A model generated the notes under the pieces. It searched no databases, was not told where the DNA came from, and saw only the letters and a list, made by a program, of their open reading frames with translations. Position numbers and translations under genes: made by a program. This document shows, piece by piece, positions 53,937 to 61,767 of a DNA stretch of 64,000 bases. Origin of the DNA: Deferribacteraceae bacterium UBA6799 (GTDB lineage: Bacteria > Chrysiogenota > Deferribacteres > Deferribacterales > Geovibrionaceae); assembly GCA_002452335.1 (NCBI GenBank), contig DKFJ01000003.1:86735-150734 (forward strand), read 5' to 3'. The number at the start of each line of letters is the position of its first letter. Within the stretch, counting starts at the first letter, position 1.

Positions 53937-54934
53937 GCACAGTGCTGGTAGTGGGCGGAGCCGGATATATAGGCAGCCACGCCGTAAAAGAACTGAACAG
54001 GCAGGGACACTCCACAATAGTTCTGGACAGCCTGATATACGGGCACAGAGAGGCTGTCAGCTCCGGAATATTCATACACGGCGACATGGCGGACACGGCT
54101 CTTCTGGACCGGATTTTTTCAGAGAACACCATTGACGCCGTGATGCACTTCGCGGCCTTCGCCTATGTGGGCGAATCCGTCACGGACCCTGAAAAATATT
54201 ATTTCAACAACGTTTCCAATACCCTGAATCTGCTGAAGGCGATGAGAAAACACCGCTGCGCAAACTTCATATTCTCATCCACCTGCGCCACATACGGCGT
54301 TCCGGTTGAGATGCCTATCACAGAAAACCACCCGCAGAACCCCATCAACCCATACGGACGGACGAAGCTGATGGTGGAGAGCATAATAAAAGATTTCAGC
54401 CATGCCTACGGGCTGAAATATATGATTTTCAGATATTTCAACGCCGCCGGAGCCGATCCGGAAGGCGCCATAGGCGAAGACCACGATCCTGAGACCCACC
54501 TGATTCCTCTGGTGCTCAGAGCCGCCATGTCAGACGGCACGGTAAAGATCTTCGGCACAGACTACGATACTCCGGACGGAACCTGCGTCAGAGACTATAT
54601 ACATGTTACCGATCTGGCGTCTGCGCACATACTGGGGCTTAACAGGCTTCTGAGCGGCGGAGACAGCGATATATTCAATCTGGGCAACGGAAACGGCTAT
54701 TCAGTGAAAGAGGTCATCGACTGCGCTGAAAAGATAACCGGAAAAAAGATAAAATCGGAGGCACAGGGCAGACGTGCCGGAGACCCGCCGGTTCTGGTGG
54801 GCGACGCGGAAAAGGCCGTCTCGTCTCTGGGCTGGGCGCCTGAGTTCGCCACGCTGGAAGAGATAGTATCAACAGCCTGGAACTGGCACAGGCAGAGCTC
54901 GACAGCGTCTTTTCATCGAAACACCTTAATCTGA
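53933..54934 (+). CDS. galE: UDP-glucose 4-epimerase, 3' end altered
   Basis: GalE interconverts UDP-glucose and UDP-galactose (or the N-acetyl sugars) for the glycosyltransferases around it. The 333-residue protein has the NAD-binding GGAGYIG at residues 8-14, FAAFAYVGESV, the catalytic Ser/Tyr/Lys set (SSTCATYG, Tyr140, Lys144 in YGRTK) and VRDYIHVTDLA. It is intact up to the conserved helix EEIVSTAWNWH. After that the usual end (in homologues a short stretch like HPxGY) is replaced by SSTASFHRNTLI, which reads in a different frame as part of the next radical SAM gene. A deletion junction therefore lies near 54880-54900, and the enzyme is probably still active. Confidence 0.87.
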   Translation: MSTVLVVGGAGYIGSHAVKELNRQGHSTIVLDSLIYGHREAVSSGIFIHGDMADTALLDRIFSENTIDAVMHFAAFAYVGESVTDPEKYYFNNVSNTLNLLKAMRKHRCANFIFSSTCATYGVPVEMPITENHPQNPINPYGRTKLMVESIIKDFSHAYGLKYMIFRYFNAAGADPEGAIGEDHDPETHLIPLVLRAAMSDGTVKIFGTDYDTPDGTCVRDYIHVTDLASAHILGLNRLLSGGDSDIFNLGNGNGYSVKEVIDCAEKITGKKIKSEAQGRRAGDPPVLVGDAEKAVSSLGWAPEFATLEEIVSTAWNWHRQSSTASFHRNTLI

Positions 54935-54939
54935 AGAAA

Positions 54940-55881
54940 GTGCACCTCACAGGCGGCGAACCGCACATGAGCGACACATATTTCCGCGCGGTGGACAGCA
55001 TATATAAATATCACTCTGACGTTGTCATAGATTCCCCCATCACCGGATGGTTTCCGGACAGACATGTGGAGGTGGCAGAATATGTGCTGAAAAAGCACCC
55101 GCTCTACCGTCTGGATATTTCGCTGGACGGAGATGAAGAGACCAACGCAAAGATACGTCTGCGCAAGGACGGTTTCAAAACCTCGCTGGAAACCATAGAG
55201 CGGCTGAAAAAACTGAAAGGCATGGTGCTGAGGTTTCAGTTCACCATCTATAAAGAGAACCTGCACCTGATAGAATGGATATACAACTTCGCCAAAGAAA
55301 TGGGCGTGGGGCTGTATATCGGCTATGGACGTTTCAGCAGCGAGCGTTACAAAAACACTCAGGACAATCTGAAGAACTGCCCGCTTTCCAAAGAGAGCTT
55401 TTTCTGGACAGACGACGAACTGAGACAGATAGACGAACAGCTCATCAAAATAGGCTATGACAAGAGCAGATACAGAAGCAAATATCTTTTGCAGAAAGCT
55501 GTATACGAAGGGCAGAAGATCGATTTCAACTGCTATATGGGCAGGCGGAACATGGACATTGACCCATACGGAAATGTTTTTCCCTGTCTTCTCTGGCTGG
55601 ACTATCTGAAGCTGGGCAACATAAGAGAGGCTGGCGGTTTCGACACCGTTCTGGAGAGCACCCAGGCACAGCAGGTTTTAGCCGATATTGAGAATAAGAG
55701 ATGCCATCCCGACTGTCTCTATACCTGCGCCAACAAAATGACACTGATCAACCCGGAGATACCGGCGGTGGGCATGATAAACTACGGCTCATCAAAATAC
55801 GGATATATCTTCAGCGACATAGACGTGATAAAGATACACCCCTGGTGGTATGACGAATATGTCCAGAGAGGCATACTTTGA
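54940..55881 (+). pseudogene. Radical SAM protein lacking the N-terminal [4Fe-4S] motif, probably truncated
   Basis: The 313-codon frame begins at GTG/ATG positions just before VHLTGGEPHMSD, the GGEP loop. That loop normally lies about 40 residues after CxxxCxxC. The open frame extends upstream without a start (NSLELAQAELDSVFSSKHLN) to a stop inside galE, but no cysteine motif is present. The rest is normal: LDISLDGDEETNAKIR, GRRNMDIDPYGNVFPC and CHPDCLYTCANKM (SPASM-like cysteines). The N-terminal 40-50 residues seem to have been deleted together with the end of galE. Without the cluster it should be inactive as a radical enzyme. It is coupled to the next gene by a TTGA overlap. Confidence 0.72.
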
Positions 55882-56936
55882 TCTGGTTTGATCTGGTAAC
55901 ACCCAAATCCGTGATGTTCTTCCGCCCTTTTATCGAAAAGATAAAAGAGCGTGGAAAAACTGTGCTGATAACAGCCCGTGAGGGTGAGGGGTACAAAGAG
56001 GTCGTGGACCTGCTGAACCTCTATAAGATGGAATTTGTGAACAGAGGATTTTTCGGCGGGGCAAACCTCGGCGACAAGCTGAAAGCCTCCATCCACCGAC
56101 AGCTCGCCCTGATGGAATATATAGAGCAGTGCAGCATAACCAAGCTGGTGTGTCTGTGCAGCGTGGACGCCAACCGGGTCGCTTTCGGGCTGGGCATACC
56201 GATAGTCAATTTCTATGACATCCCTCTGTCTGACTGCACAGCTAATTTCAAAAAAGCTCTGCCTCAGGCAAGGCTGACACTGCCTCTGTCCACCAAGGCG
56301 TTCAGACCCTATATGGTTCCCCAGACTATCTTCGAAAGATTCTCTCTGGAGTCCGATCAGATACACGAATACAACTTTCTGGATGTGGTGGCATGGCTTC
56401 ACGATTTCAAGCCGGACAGAGAGTTTTTTGATGATTTTCTTCTGTCCAGAGGTCTGGACAAAAACAAAAAGACTATAGTGGTAAGAGAGGAAGAGTTCAA
56501 GGCGTCATACGTCGGCAAAAAATATCCCATGCTCTATGACGGACTTAAGATAATAAAAGACATGATGGATGTGAACATCATCCTGATACCCAGATATGAG
56601 CCGGAGCCTCTGAAGGCTATGTTCCCCTTCGCAACTGTTGTGGAGGAAAAGATGGTTATCCAGCATCTTCTGGCGTTCGCCGATCTTTTCATCGGCGGCG
56701 GCGGTACGCTGAACTCCGAGGCATGCTTCTTCGGAACGCCCACTATATCCACACGCTCATTCATTTCGCACTATGATAAATTATTGATAGACAACGGTCT
56801 TATGGAAAAAGCGGATACAAAGGAAGAACTGGCGGAGATATCCGAGAAAATAATCTCCAAACGCAACAACCCCAAGGCGCTTTTCGACACCATGACATTC
56901 GATCTGGATTCTATAGTAGACGAGATACTTCGCTAG
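55878..56936 (+). CDS. DUF354 family protein (glycosyltransferase-like)
   Basis: The 352-residue protein has the DUF354 pattern: IWFDLVTPKSVMFFRPFIEK and KTVLITAREGEGY at the N-terminus, an acceptor-like middle part and the late ADLFIGGGGTLNSEACFFGTP with PTISTRSF, which resembles the UDP-sugar-binding half of GT-B enzymes. DUF354 proteins occur in polysaccharide clusters of archaea and bacteria, and their reaction is not established. The start codon is TTG at 55878 in a TTGA overlap with the preceding gene, with AGAGAGG seven bases upstream. The TAG stop shares CTAG with the convergent cinA stop. Confidence 0.82.
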   Translation: MIWFDLVTPKSVMFFRPFIEKIKERGKTVLITAREGEGYKEVVDLLNLYKMEFVNRGFFGGANLGDKLKASIHRQLALMEYIEQCSITKLVCLCSVDANRVAFGLGIPIVNFYDIPLSDCTANFKKALPQARLTLPLSTKAFRPYMVPQTIFERFSLESDQIHEYNFLDVVAWLHDFKPDREFFDDFLLSRGLDKNKKTIVVREEEFKASYVGKKYPMLYDGLKIIKDMMDVNIILIPRYEPEPLKAMFPFATVVEEKMVIQHLLAFADLFIGGGGTLNSEACFFGTPTISTRSFISHYDKLLIDNGLMEKADTKEELAEISEKIISKRNNPKALFDTMTFDLDSIVDEILR

Positions 56937-58159
56937 GGCTGTTTTTTTATAAGGTCGGCAAGCTCTCTGAGCGCTGTCTTCATCGTGCGTATCCTCACAG
57001 CTTCCCTGTCGCCTGAAAAATGATATTTTTTTGTCACCACGGTTTTGTCCACCACATATCCTATGCAGACAGTCCCCACAGGCTTCTCTTCCGTACCGCC
57101 TCCGGGTCCGGCAACTCCTGTGACGGAAACAGCGCATCTGGTGCGTATCTGGTTTGCCACGCCAACAGCCATGGCTTTGGCGCATTCCTCGCTGACTGCT
57201 CCATGCTGAATCAGTACGTTTTCAGGCACTCTCAAAAGACGCATCTTCACATCGTTGCTGTAGGCGATTATCCCGCCCATATACACTTCGCTGGAGCCGG
57301 ATACATCTGTCAGCTCTTTGCCTATCAGCCCGCCTGTACAGCTCTCCGCTGTGGACAGCGTCAGATTCTTTTCTTTCAGAAGACGCAGCAGCATGGAGGC
57401 GATAGTTTCGTTACCGAAGCATATAAAATGTTCCGGAAATCTGGCTTTCACCCTGTCGGCGTATTCATCCAGAATATCTTTATCAAAACCCCTGAGCTTG
57501 ACTATTATCTCGCCCTTGGCAACGTTTATAATACACTCCATGCCTTCGGGAAAGCCGAATTCCCTCAGCACATCATCCACATCCGACTCAGGCAGACCGC
57601 CTATGCGGATATCCACGCTGAAACGCTCTTTCATATCAAATTTTGTTCTGAGATACGGCAGCACATGGCTTTCGAACATCATATACATTTCATAGGGTAC
57701 GCCGGGCATGCTTATTATCGTGCCTTTGCCTCTGCTGACAGAGAAACCCAGAGCTGTCCCGCTGCCGTTCGAAAATGTCACGCATCCTTCCGGAAGCATC
57801 GCCTGTCTGTAGTGACTGTCCTTGATAGTCACGTTATATCTGGAAAGCCGGCTTATCATATGCGCCTTTGCTTCTTCATGCATCACGGTCTTCAGCCCGG
57901 CGGCTTCCGCCACCGTTTCCGCCGTCAGATCATCGAAAGTAGGTCCCAGCCCGCCAGTGGTAAATATAAGATCATACTCATCCAGAGCCCGGCTGAAAAT
58001 ATCCACTATCATCTCTCTGTTGTCGGGAATCAGCCTCACCTGGTCCACATTGAACCCGGCCTTGGTAAGTCTGGAGCCCAGCCACGCGGAATTGGTATCC
58101 ACGATGCTCCCTTCCAGCAGCTCACTGCCGACAGCGAAGATACAGCATTTTACAGACAT
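56933..58159 (-). CDS. cinA: CinA (nicotinamide-nucleotide amidase / competence-damage protein)
   Basis: The 408-residue protein has the N-terminal MoCF-like domain (FAVGSELLEGSIVDTNSAWL, TTGGLGPTFDDLTAETVA, MPGVPYEMYMMF) and the C-terminal amidase domain (STAESCTGGLIGKELTDVSG, AYSNDVKMRLLRV, VSVTGVAGPGGGTEEKPVG, shortened). It deamidates nicotinamide mononucleotide and may also hydrolyse ADP-ribose, as known for the family. It is the last gene of the his-pgpA-cinA run, and its stop codon overlaps that of the plus-strand DUF354 gene in the palindrome CTAG, leaving no room for a terminator. Confidence 0.94.
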   Translation of the reverse strand: MSVKCCIFAVGSELLEGSIVDTNSAWLGSRLTKAGFNVDQVRLIPDNREMIVDIFSRALDEYDLIFTTGGLGPTFDDLTAETVAEAAGLKTVMHEEAKAHMISRLSRYNVTIKDSHYRQAMLPEGCVTFSNGSGTALGFSVSRGKGTIISMPGVPYEMYMMFESHVLPYLRTKFDMKERFSVDIRIGGLPESDVDDVLREFGFPEGMECIINVAKGEIIVKLRGFDKDILDEYADRVKARFPEHFICFGNETIASMLLRLLKEKNLTLSTAESCTGGLIGKELTDVSGSSEVYMGGIIAYSNDVKMRLLRVPENVLIQHGAVSEECAKAMAVGVANQIRTRCAVSVTGVAGPGGGTEEKPVGTVCIGYVVDKTVVTKKYHFSGDREAVRIRTMKTALRELADLIKKQP

Positions 58160-58172
58160 TTCATCCCCCGAA

Positions 58173-58640
58173 TCAGATATGTGAATACAGCAGAGCGTAT
58201 CCGCCGTATAAAAGAATCATAACTATCATAGAGTAAACAGCCGCCAGCAGGTCGTCCAGCATCACGCCGAGACCGCCCTCTATCTTTTCCAGTTTTTTTA
58301 TCGGATAGGGTTTTGTGATATCGAAAATACGAAAAAGAACAAAACCCATAAGCAGGCTTACTATATTTACCGGATAGAACAGAAATATCATGTAATAGGC
58401 CGCTATCTCGTCTATGACAACTTCCGATGCGTCCTTTTTGCCTGTGAGCTGCTCATATCTGTCCGCGGCCTTCACCCCGCCCACCAGCAGCATCAGAAAT
58501 ATTGCCGCCTTCGCCCAGTAGGGCAGTGTGCCTGTGAGCGCAGTCAGAAGAACGGCGAAAACTGTGCCGAATGTGCCGGGGGCAAACTTTGTCAGACCGG
58601 AGCCGAACCCCACGGCATATAATTTTAAGAATTTATCCAT
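58173..58640 (-). CDS. pgpA: Phosphatidylglycerophosphatase A
   Basis: The enzyme dephosphorylates phosphatidylglycerol phosphate in the inner membrane. The 155-residue membrane protein has the family signature KFAPGTFGTVFAVLLTA, ASEVVIDEIAAYYMIFLF and FRIFDITKPYPIKKLEKIEGG followed by GVMLDDLLAAVYS (shortened), with about four spans. It overlaps the end of hisA by eight bases and is 13 bases before cinA. Confidence 0.91.
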   Translation of the reverse strand: MDKFLKLYAVGFGSGLTKFAPGTFGTVFAVLLTALTGTLPYWAKAAIFLMLLVGGVKAADRYEQLTGKKDASEVVIDEIAAYYMIFLFYPVNIVSLLMGFVLFRIFDITKPYPIKKLEKIEGGLGVMLDDLLAAVYSMIVMILLYGGYALLYSHI

Positions 58641-59358
58641 TGTTTTCCTGTAATTTCAGAGCCTGTTTCAGGTCTATTTTACCTTCATAATAGGCTTTTC
58701 CTGTTATAGCTCCCAATATGCCTTTTTTGCCGGCGAGCGCCTCTATATCCTCTATACCCTTCAGACCGCCGGAAGCGATCACGGGATAAGCTATATCGTC
58801 AGCCAGCTTAATAGTAGCCTCGGTATTGATGCCTGTCAGCATGCCGTCACGGGCTATGTCGGTGTATATCACGCTTTCGGCTGTGTATCCGGCGTAGCTG
58901 TTGATCAGCTCCGCCGCTGTAACACCGCTCTTTTCATACCAGCCCTCTGTGGCAACGTATCCGTCTTTGGCATCCACACCCAGAATGATTCTGTCAGGGT
59001 ATGTCTTCATAGCCTCTTTCACGAAGTCAGGGTCTTTCACAACCACAGTACCGAGTATGCCGTATTTCACCCCTATGTTGAAATATGCCTTCAGTCTGTC
59101 CATGTTGCGGATACCTCCGCCAACCTCTATATCCATTCCGGCTTTCGCCACTATCTTTTCTATCAGGTCGAAGTTGGTCGCCTCGCCTTTTTTCGCTCCG
59201 TCCAGATCGACGATGTGCAGACGTTTGACTCCCATATCGGCGAACTGTTTCGCGGCATCCAGCGGGTTGTCAAAATATACGGTGAAATCATCCATATCCC
59301 CCTGTCTCAGCCTGACGGCTTTTCCTTTCAGAAGGTCAATGGCGGGTATTATCAGCAT
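58633..59358 (-). CDS. hisA: 1-(5-phosphoribosyl)-5-[(5-phosphoribosylamino)methylideneamino] imidazole-4-carboxamide isomerase
   Basis: This TIM-barrel enzyme catalyses the ring-opening Amadori step of histidine biosynthesis. The 241-residue protein has AIDLLKGKAVRLRQGDMDD at the N-terminus (catalytic Asp), HIVDLDGAKKGE, IEVGGGIRNMD, VIYTDIARDGMLTGIN (second catalytic Asp) and VIASGGLKGIED. A GTG at 59364 is possible; ATG 59358 is preferred, with GGAGAG upstream. It overlaps hisH by seven bases. Confidence 0.95.
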   Translation of the reverse strand: MLIIPAIDLLKGKAVRLRQGDMDDFTVYFDNPLDAAKQFADMGVKRLHIVDLDGAKKGEATNFDLIEKIVAKAGMDIEVGGGIRNMDRLKAYFNIGVKYGILGTVVVKDPDFVKEAMKTYPDRIILGVDAKDGYVATEGWYEKSGVTAAELINSYAGYTAESVIYTDIARDGMLTGINTEATIKLADDIAYPVIASGGLKGIEDIEALAGKKGILGAITGKAYYEGKIDLKQALKLQENNG

Positions 59359-59972
59359 TTCCACTCTCCAAAATTTTTCAGCAGGCTTATCCCCAGCTTC
59401 TGGCTTTTTTCCGGGTGAAACTGGGTTGCGGCGACATTGTCTCTCACAACCATAGCGGTAAAATTCACTCCGTAAGAACAGGAGAGCGCCTCTACTCCCT
59501 GCTCCTCCGCTTTAACGCAGTATGAGTGAACAAAATAGAAATAGTCCCCTGTGGTGATGCCGTCAAGTAAAGGATGTTCAAACTTTTTGTCAATTTGGTT
59601 CCAGCCGATCTGCGGAATCTTCATCCCCTGCTCTATCATGGAATCGGGAAATTTCTTTACTGTACCTTTGAATATGCCCAGTCCATTATGCTCGCCGAAC
59701 TCCAGACTCTTCTCAAACATAAGCTGCATGCCAACACATATTCCCAGCATGGGTTTTCCGGTTTTTATAAACCCCAGAACAGCTTCTTTTAGTCCGGAAG
59801 TCTCCAGCCCGGCATAGCAGTCGCCGAAAGCGCCCACCCCCGGCAGAACCGCTCTGTCAGATTTTAATACTTTTTCAGGATCGGATGTTATTTCGGCGTT
59901 GTAACCCAGCGACTGAAGAGCTTTCTCCACGCTTCTCAGGTTTCCCATGCCGTAATCTATGATAGAAATCAT
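59352..59972 (-). CDS. hisH: Imidazole glycerol phosphate synthase, glutaminase subunit
   Basis: The class I glutamine amidotransferase of 206 residues has the N-terminal IIDYGMGNLRSVEKAL, the nucleophile in PMLGICVGMQLMFE (Cys), and the His/Glu of the triad in VAATQFHPEKSQKLG. It feeds ammonia to HisF, whose gene is not in this window. RBS GAGG precedes ATG 59972. It lies between hisB and hisA in one operon. Confidence 0.95.
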   Translation of the reverse strand: MISIIDYGMGNLRSVEKALQSLGYNAEITSDPEKVLKSDRAVLPGVGAFGDCYAGLETSGLKEAVLGFIKTGKPMLGICVGMQLMFEKSLEFGEHNGLGIFKGTVKKFPDSMIEQGMKIPQIGWNQIDKKFEHPLLDGITTGDYFYFVHSYCVKAEEQGVEALSCSYGVNFTAMVVRDNVAATQFHPEKSQKLGISLLKNFGEWKC

Positions 59973-59992
59973 TTAAACCTCAGATTTAATAA

Positions 59993-60583
59993 CTATTTAT
60001 CCAGTGAGCCCTTGGTGGACATCACCCTGTCGGACTCTATGCGCACAGCGTCCTTCACCGCCCGGGCGAAGCATTTGAAAATTCCCTCTATAATGTGGTG
60101 GGTGTTGCGCCCGTATCTTTTTACTATGTGCAGGTTGATGCCCGCTCTATCGGCGAAAGCCTTAAAGAATTCCTCCGTGAGCTCTGTGTCGAAATCGCCC
60201 ACCTTGTCAGCGGGAATCTCAGCGTCGAAGTTCAGATATGTACGTCCGGAAAAATCCACAGCGCACTCTATCAGAGTCTCGTCCATAGGCAGGAGGAAGA
60301 AGCCGTATCTGCGGATGCCCTTCTTGTCCCCCAGAGCCTCTCGAAAAGCGTCACCCATCACTATGCCGATATCCTCCGCCGTGTGGTGGCTGTCTATGTG
60401 CAGGTCGCCTCTGGCGGTGAGCGTCATGTCGAAAGAACCGTGTCTGGTGAACAGCTCCAGCATGTGATTCAGAAAACCGATTCCGGTGTCTATCTTATAA
60501 ACACCCTCACCATCCACATTCAGGCTGATGCTGATCTCTGTTTCCGTTGTTTTTCTGGAGATTTCTGATTTTCTTGCTGTCAC
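59993..60583 (-). CDS. hisB: Imidazoleglycerol-phosphate dehydratase
   Basis: The 196-residue protein is the stand-alone dehydratase form (no phosphatase domain). It shows TTETEISISLNVDGEG, GIGFLNHMLELFTRHG, the metal-binding HIDSHHTAEDIGI and the second motif NTHHIIEGIFKCFARA. The start codon is GTG with AGGGAGCAGG upstream. It is the first gene of the hisB-hisH-hisA-pgpA-cinA run, and the repeat region 60616-60772 lies just upstream of it. Confidence 0.95.
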   Translation of the reverse strand: MTARKSEISRKTTETEISISLNVDGEGVYKIDTGIGFLNHMLELFTRHGSFDMTLTARGDLHIDSHHTAEDIGIVMGDAFREALGDKKGIRRYGFFLLPMDETLIECAVDFSGRTYLNFDAEIPADKVGDFDTELTEEFFKAFADRAGINLHIVKRYGRNTHHIIEGIFKCFARAVKDAVRIESDRVMSTKGSLDK

Positions 60584-60615
60584 TGTCCTGCTCCCTGTTA
60601 TGAAAATAGGCTGCT

Positions 60616-60632
60616 TCGAACTTTTATTTTAC
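60616..60632 (+). repeat. Left 17-base direct repeat flanking the structured repeat copy B
   Basis: TCGAACTTTTATTTTAC occurs here and again, identical, at 60756-60772. The two copies bracket exactly the segment that holds copy B, as a target-site duplication would. Confidence 0.75.
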
Positions 60633-60755
60633 AACCTGGTTTACATAATTTTTCCGTCCTGAAAAAATTATGCTAACGCTACGTATGAATAAAATCCATA
60701 CTCCGCTCACACTGCGCAGATAAATCTGCTCCGTGGGCACATCCTGTGCCGTACA
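60633..60755 (-). repeat. Dispersed structured repeat, copy B (minus orientation)
   Basis: Read on the minus strand it shows the same parts as copy A at 33404-33540 in the same order. These are hairpin GGCACA-GGA-TGTGCC (60750-60736), CACGGAG (60735-60729), the identical box CGCAGTGTGAGCGGAGT (60716-60700), ACGTAGCGTT (60684-60675) and a terminal hairpin CATAATTTTT/AAAAATTATG (60672-60644). The stem sequences of the last hairpin differ between copies while the structure is kept. It is flanked by 17-base direct repeats and lies in the leader region of hisB. Confidence 0.7.
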
Positions 60756-60772
60756 TCGAACTTTTATTTTAC
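60756..60772 (+). repeat. Right 17-base direct repeat flanking copy B
   Basis: This is the second copy of TCGAACTTTTATTTTAC (see 60616-60632). The remaining bases up to 60860, AT-rich, hold the start region of the globin-PsiE gene. Confidence 0.75.
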
Positions 60773-60860
60773 TTTACTGTCATGATATATTATCCTAACA
60801 TGATACAAAAATAAATATCTATTCCTTTAAGAATTTACCTTTTACGAGAGACATAAGCAC

Positions 60861-61751
60861 ATGAAATACCGCAAAACACTCTCCAAAAACTATGAACTGA
60901 CAGAAAGAGATATAGAACATCTCCTTTATATCCAGCCTTTTATGGCAAAATATAAAGACGAGTTCCTCGAAGACGCCGCAGAAAAGATAGACACATTCCA
61001 GCTGAGCGACAAACAGAAAGAAGCTATCAAAGCCAACATGGAAAAGATGGGAATGTGGTATGACCGTGTATTTGACGGTATGCCTGACAACGCTTATTTC
61101 ACTTTTCTGCATAAACTCGGCTATTCTCTCAGTAAATATAATTTTGAGCAGGATATCATCTCCACGCTCATCAGCTTCTGCCGTCTGTGGATGCACGAAA
61201 AAATATTCGTGATTATGGATGACGACATCCGCAGAAAAGGGATTCTGCTGTCCATGCACAAGATGCTCGATATCAACAACGAGATAGTCATCAGCGCATA
61301 TTATGACAAGCTCGTCAGCAGCTATAACCCTGTGCATACATACCGCAGCACCGTGGTGCGTCTGAGCGAAAAATTCTCCTTTCTGATGCACACAGCGCTG
61401 GTAACCGTTCTGATGCTGCTCACTCTTCTGGCGGGCTGGGTGTTCATCGAAGAGGCGCTGCACATGCTTCACGAACAGAGCGACCACGCTCTCATAACCG
61501 CTCTGGGTTCACTGCTTATCATCTGGGTTCTGGTGGAGCTGATGCACACCGAGATACAGATGATAAAAGGCGGAAAGTTTAAAAACTCGATTTTTATCAG
61601 TGTCGCGCTCATCGCTTTTATTCGTGACCTGATGATCATAACGCTGAAACATGAGACAACAAACATGCTTCAGCATGGTTTTATCCTCGGCTCGATACTC
61701 GTTCTGGGCGTCATTTACTGGCTGATAGTTAAGACCGAAAATTCTAACTGA
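60861..61751 (+). CDS. Protoglobin-PsiE fusion membrane protein
   Basis: Residues 1-150 look like a globin-coupled-sensor/protoglobin domain: all-helical, with the proximal-histidine region YFTFLHKLGYSLSKYNFEQ (candidate heme ligand His84) in the position of the family motif IGxxHxxIGL. From about residue 172 a four-helix membrane domain follows with LVELMHTEIQMIKGGKF and FISVALIAFIRDLMIITLK, matching the PsiE (phosphate-starvation-inducible) family. The heme domain would face the cytoplasm and report oxygen, NO or CO to a membrane part of unknown function. It is 16 bases before secA and in the same direction. GAGAG precedes the start. Confidence 0.72.
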   Translation: MKYRKTLSKNYELTERDIEHLLYIQPFMAKYKDEFLEDAAEKIDTFQLSDKQKEAIKANMEKMGMWYDRVFDGMPDNAYFTFLHKLGYSLSKYNFEQDIISTLISFCRLWMHEKIFVIMDDDIRRKGILLSMHKMLDINNEIVISAYYDKLVSSYNPVHTYRSTVVRLSEKFSFLMHTALVTVLMLLTLLAGWVFIEEALHMLHEQSDHALITALGSLLIIWVLVELMHTEIQMIKGGKFKNSIFISVALIAFIRDLMIITLKHETTNMLQHGFILGSILVLGVIYWLIVKTENSN

Positions 61752-61767
61752 TTTTGGAGTTTCATTC

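Noticed and set aside
56930..56938. Special meaning of the overlapping stop codons in CTAG between the DUF354 gene and cinA
   Set aside because: CTAG is its own complement and makes such tail-to-tail overlaps easy; it is worth noting for compactness but not evidence of regulation.
57020..58222. A 400-codon open frame on the plus strand
   Set aside because: It lies exactly opposite cinA, whose protein matches its family end to end; the plus-strand translation has no recognisable domain and no ribosome-binding site.
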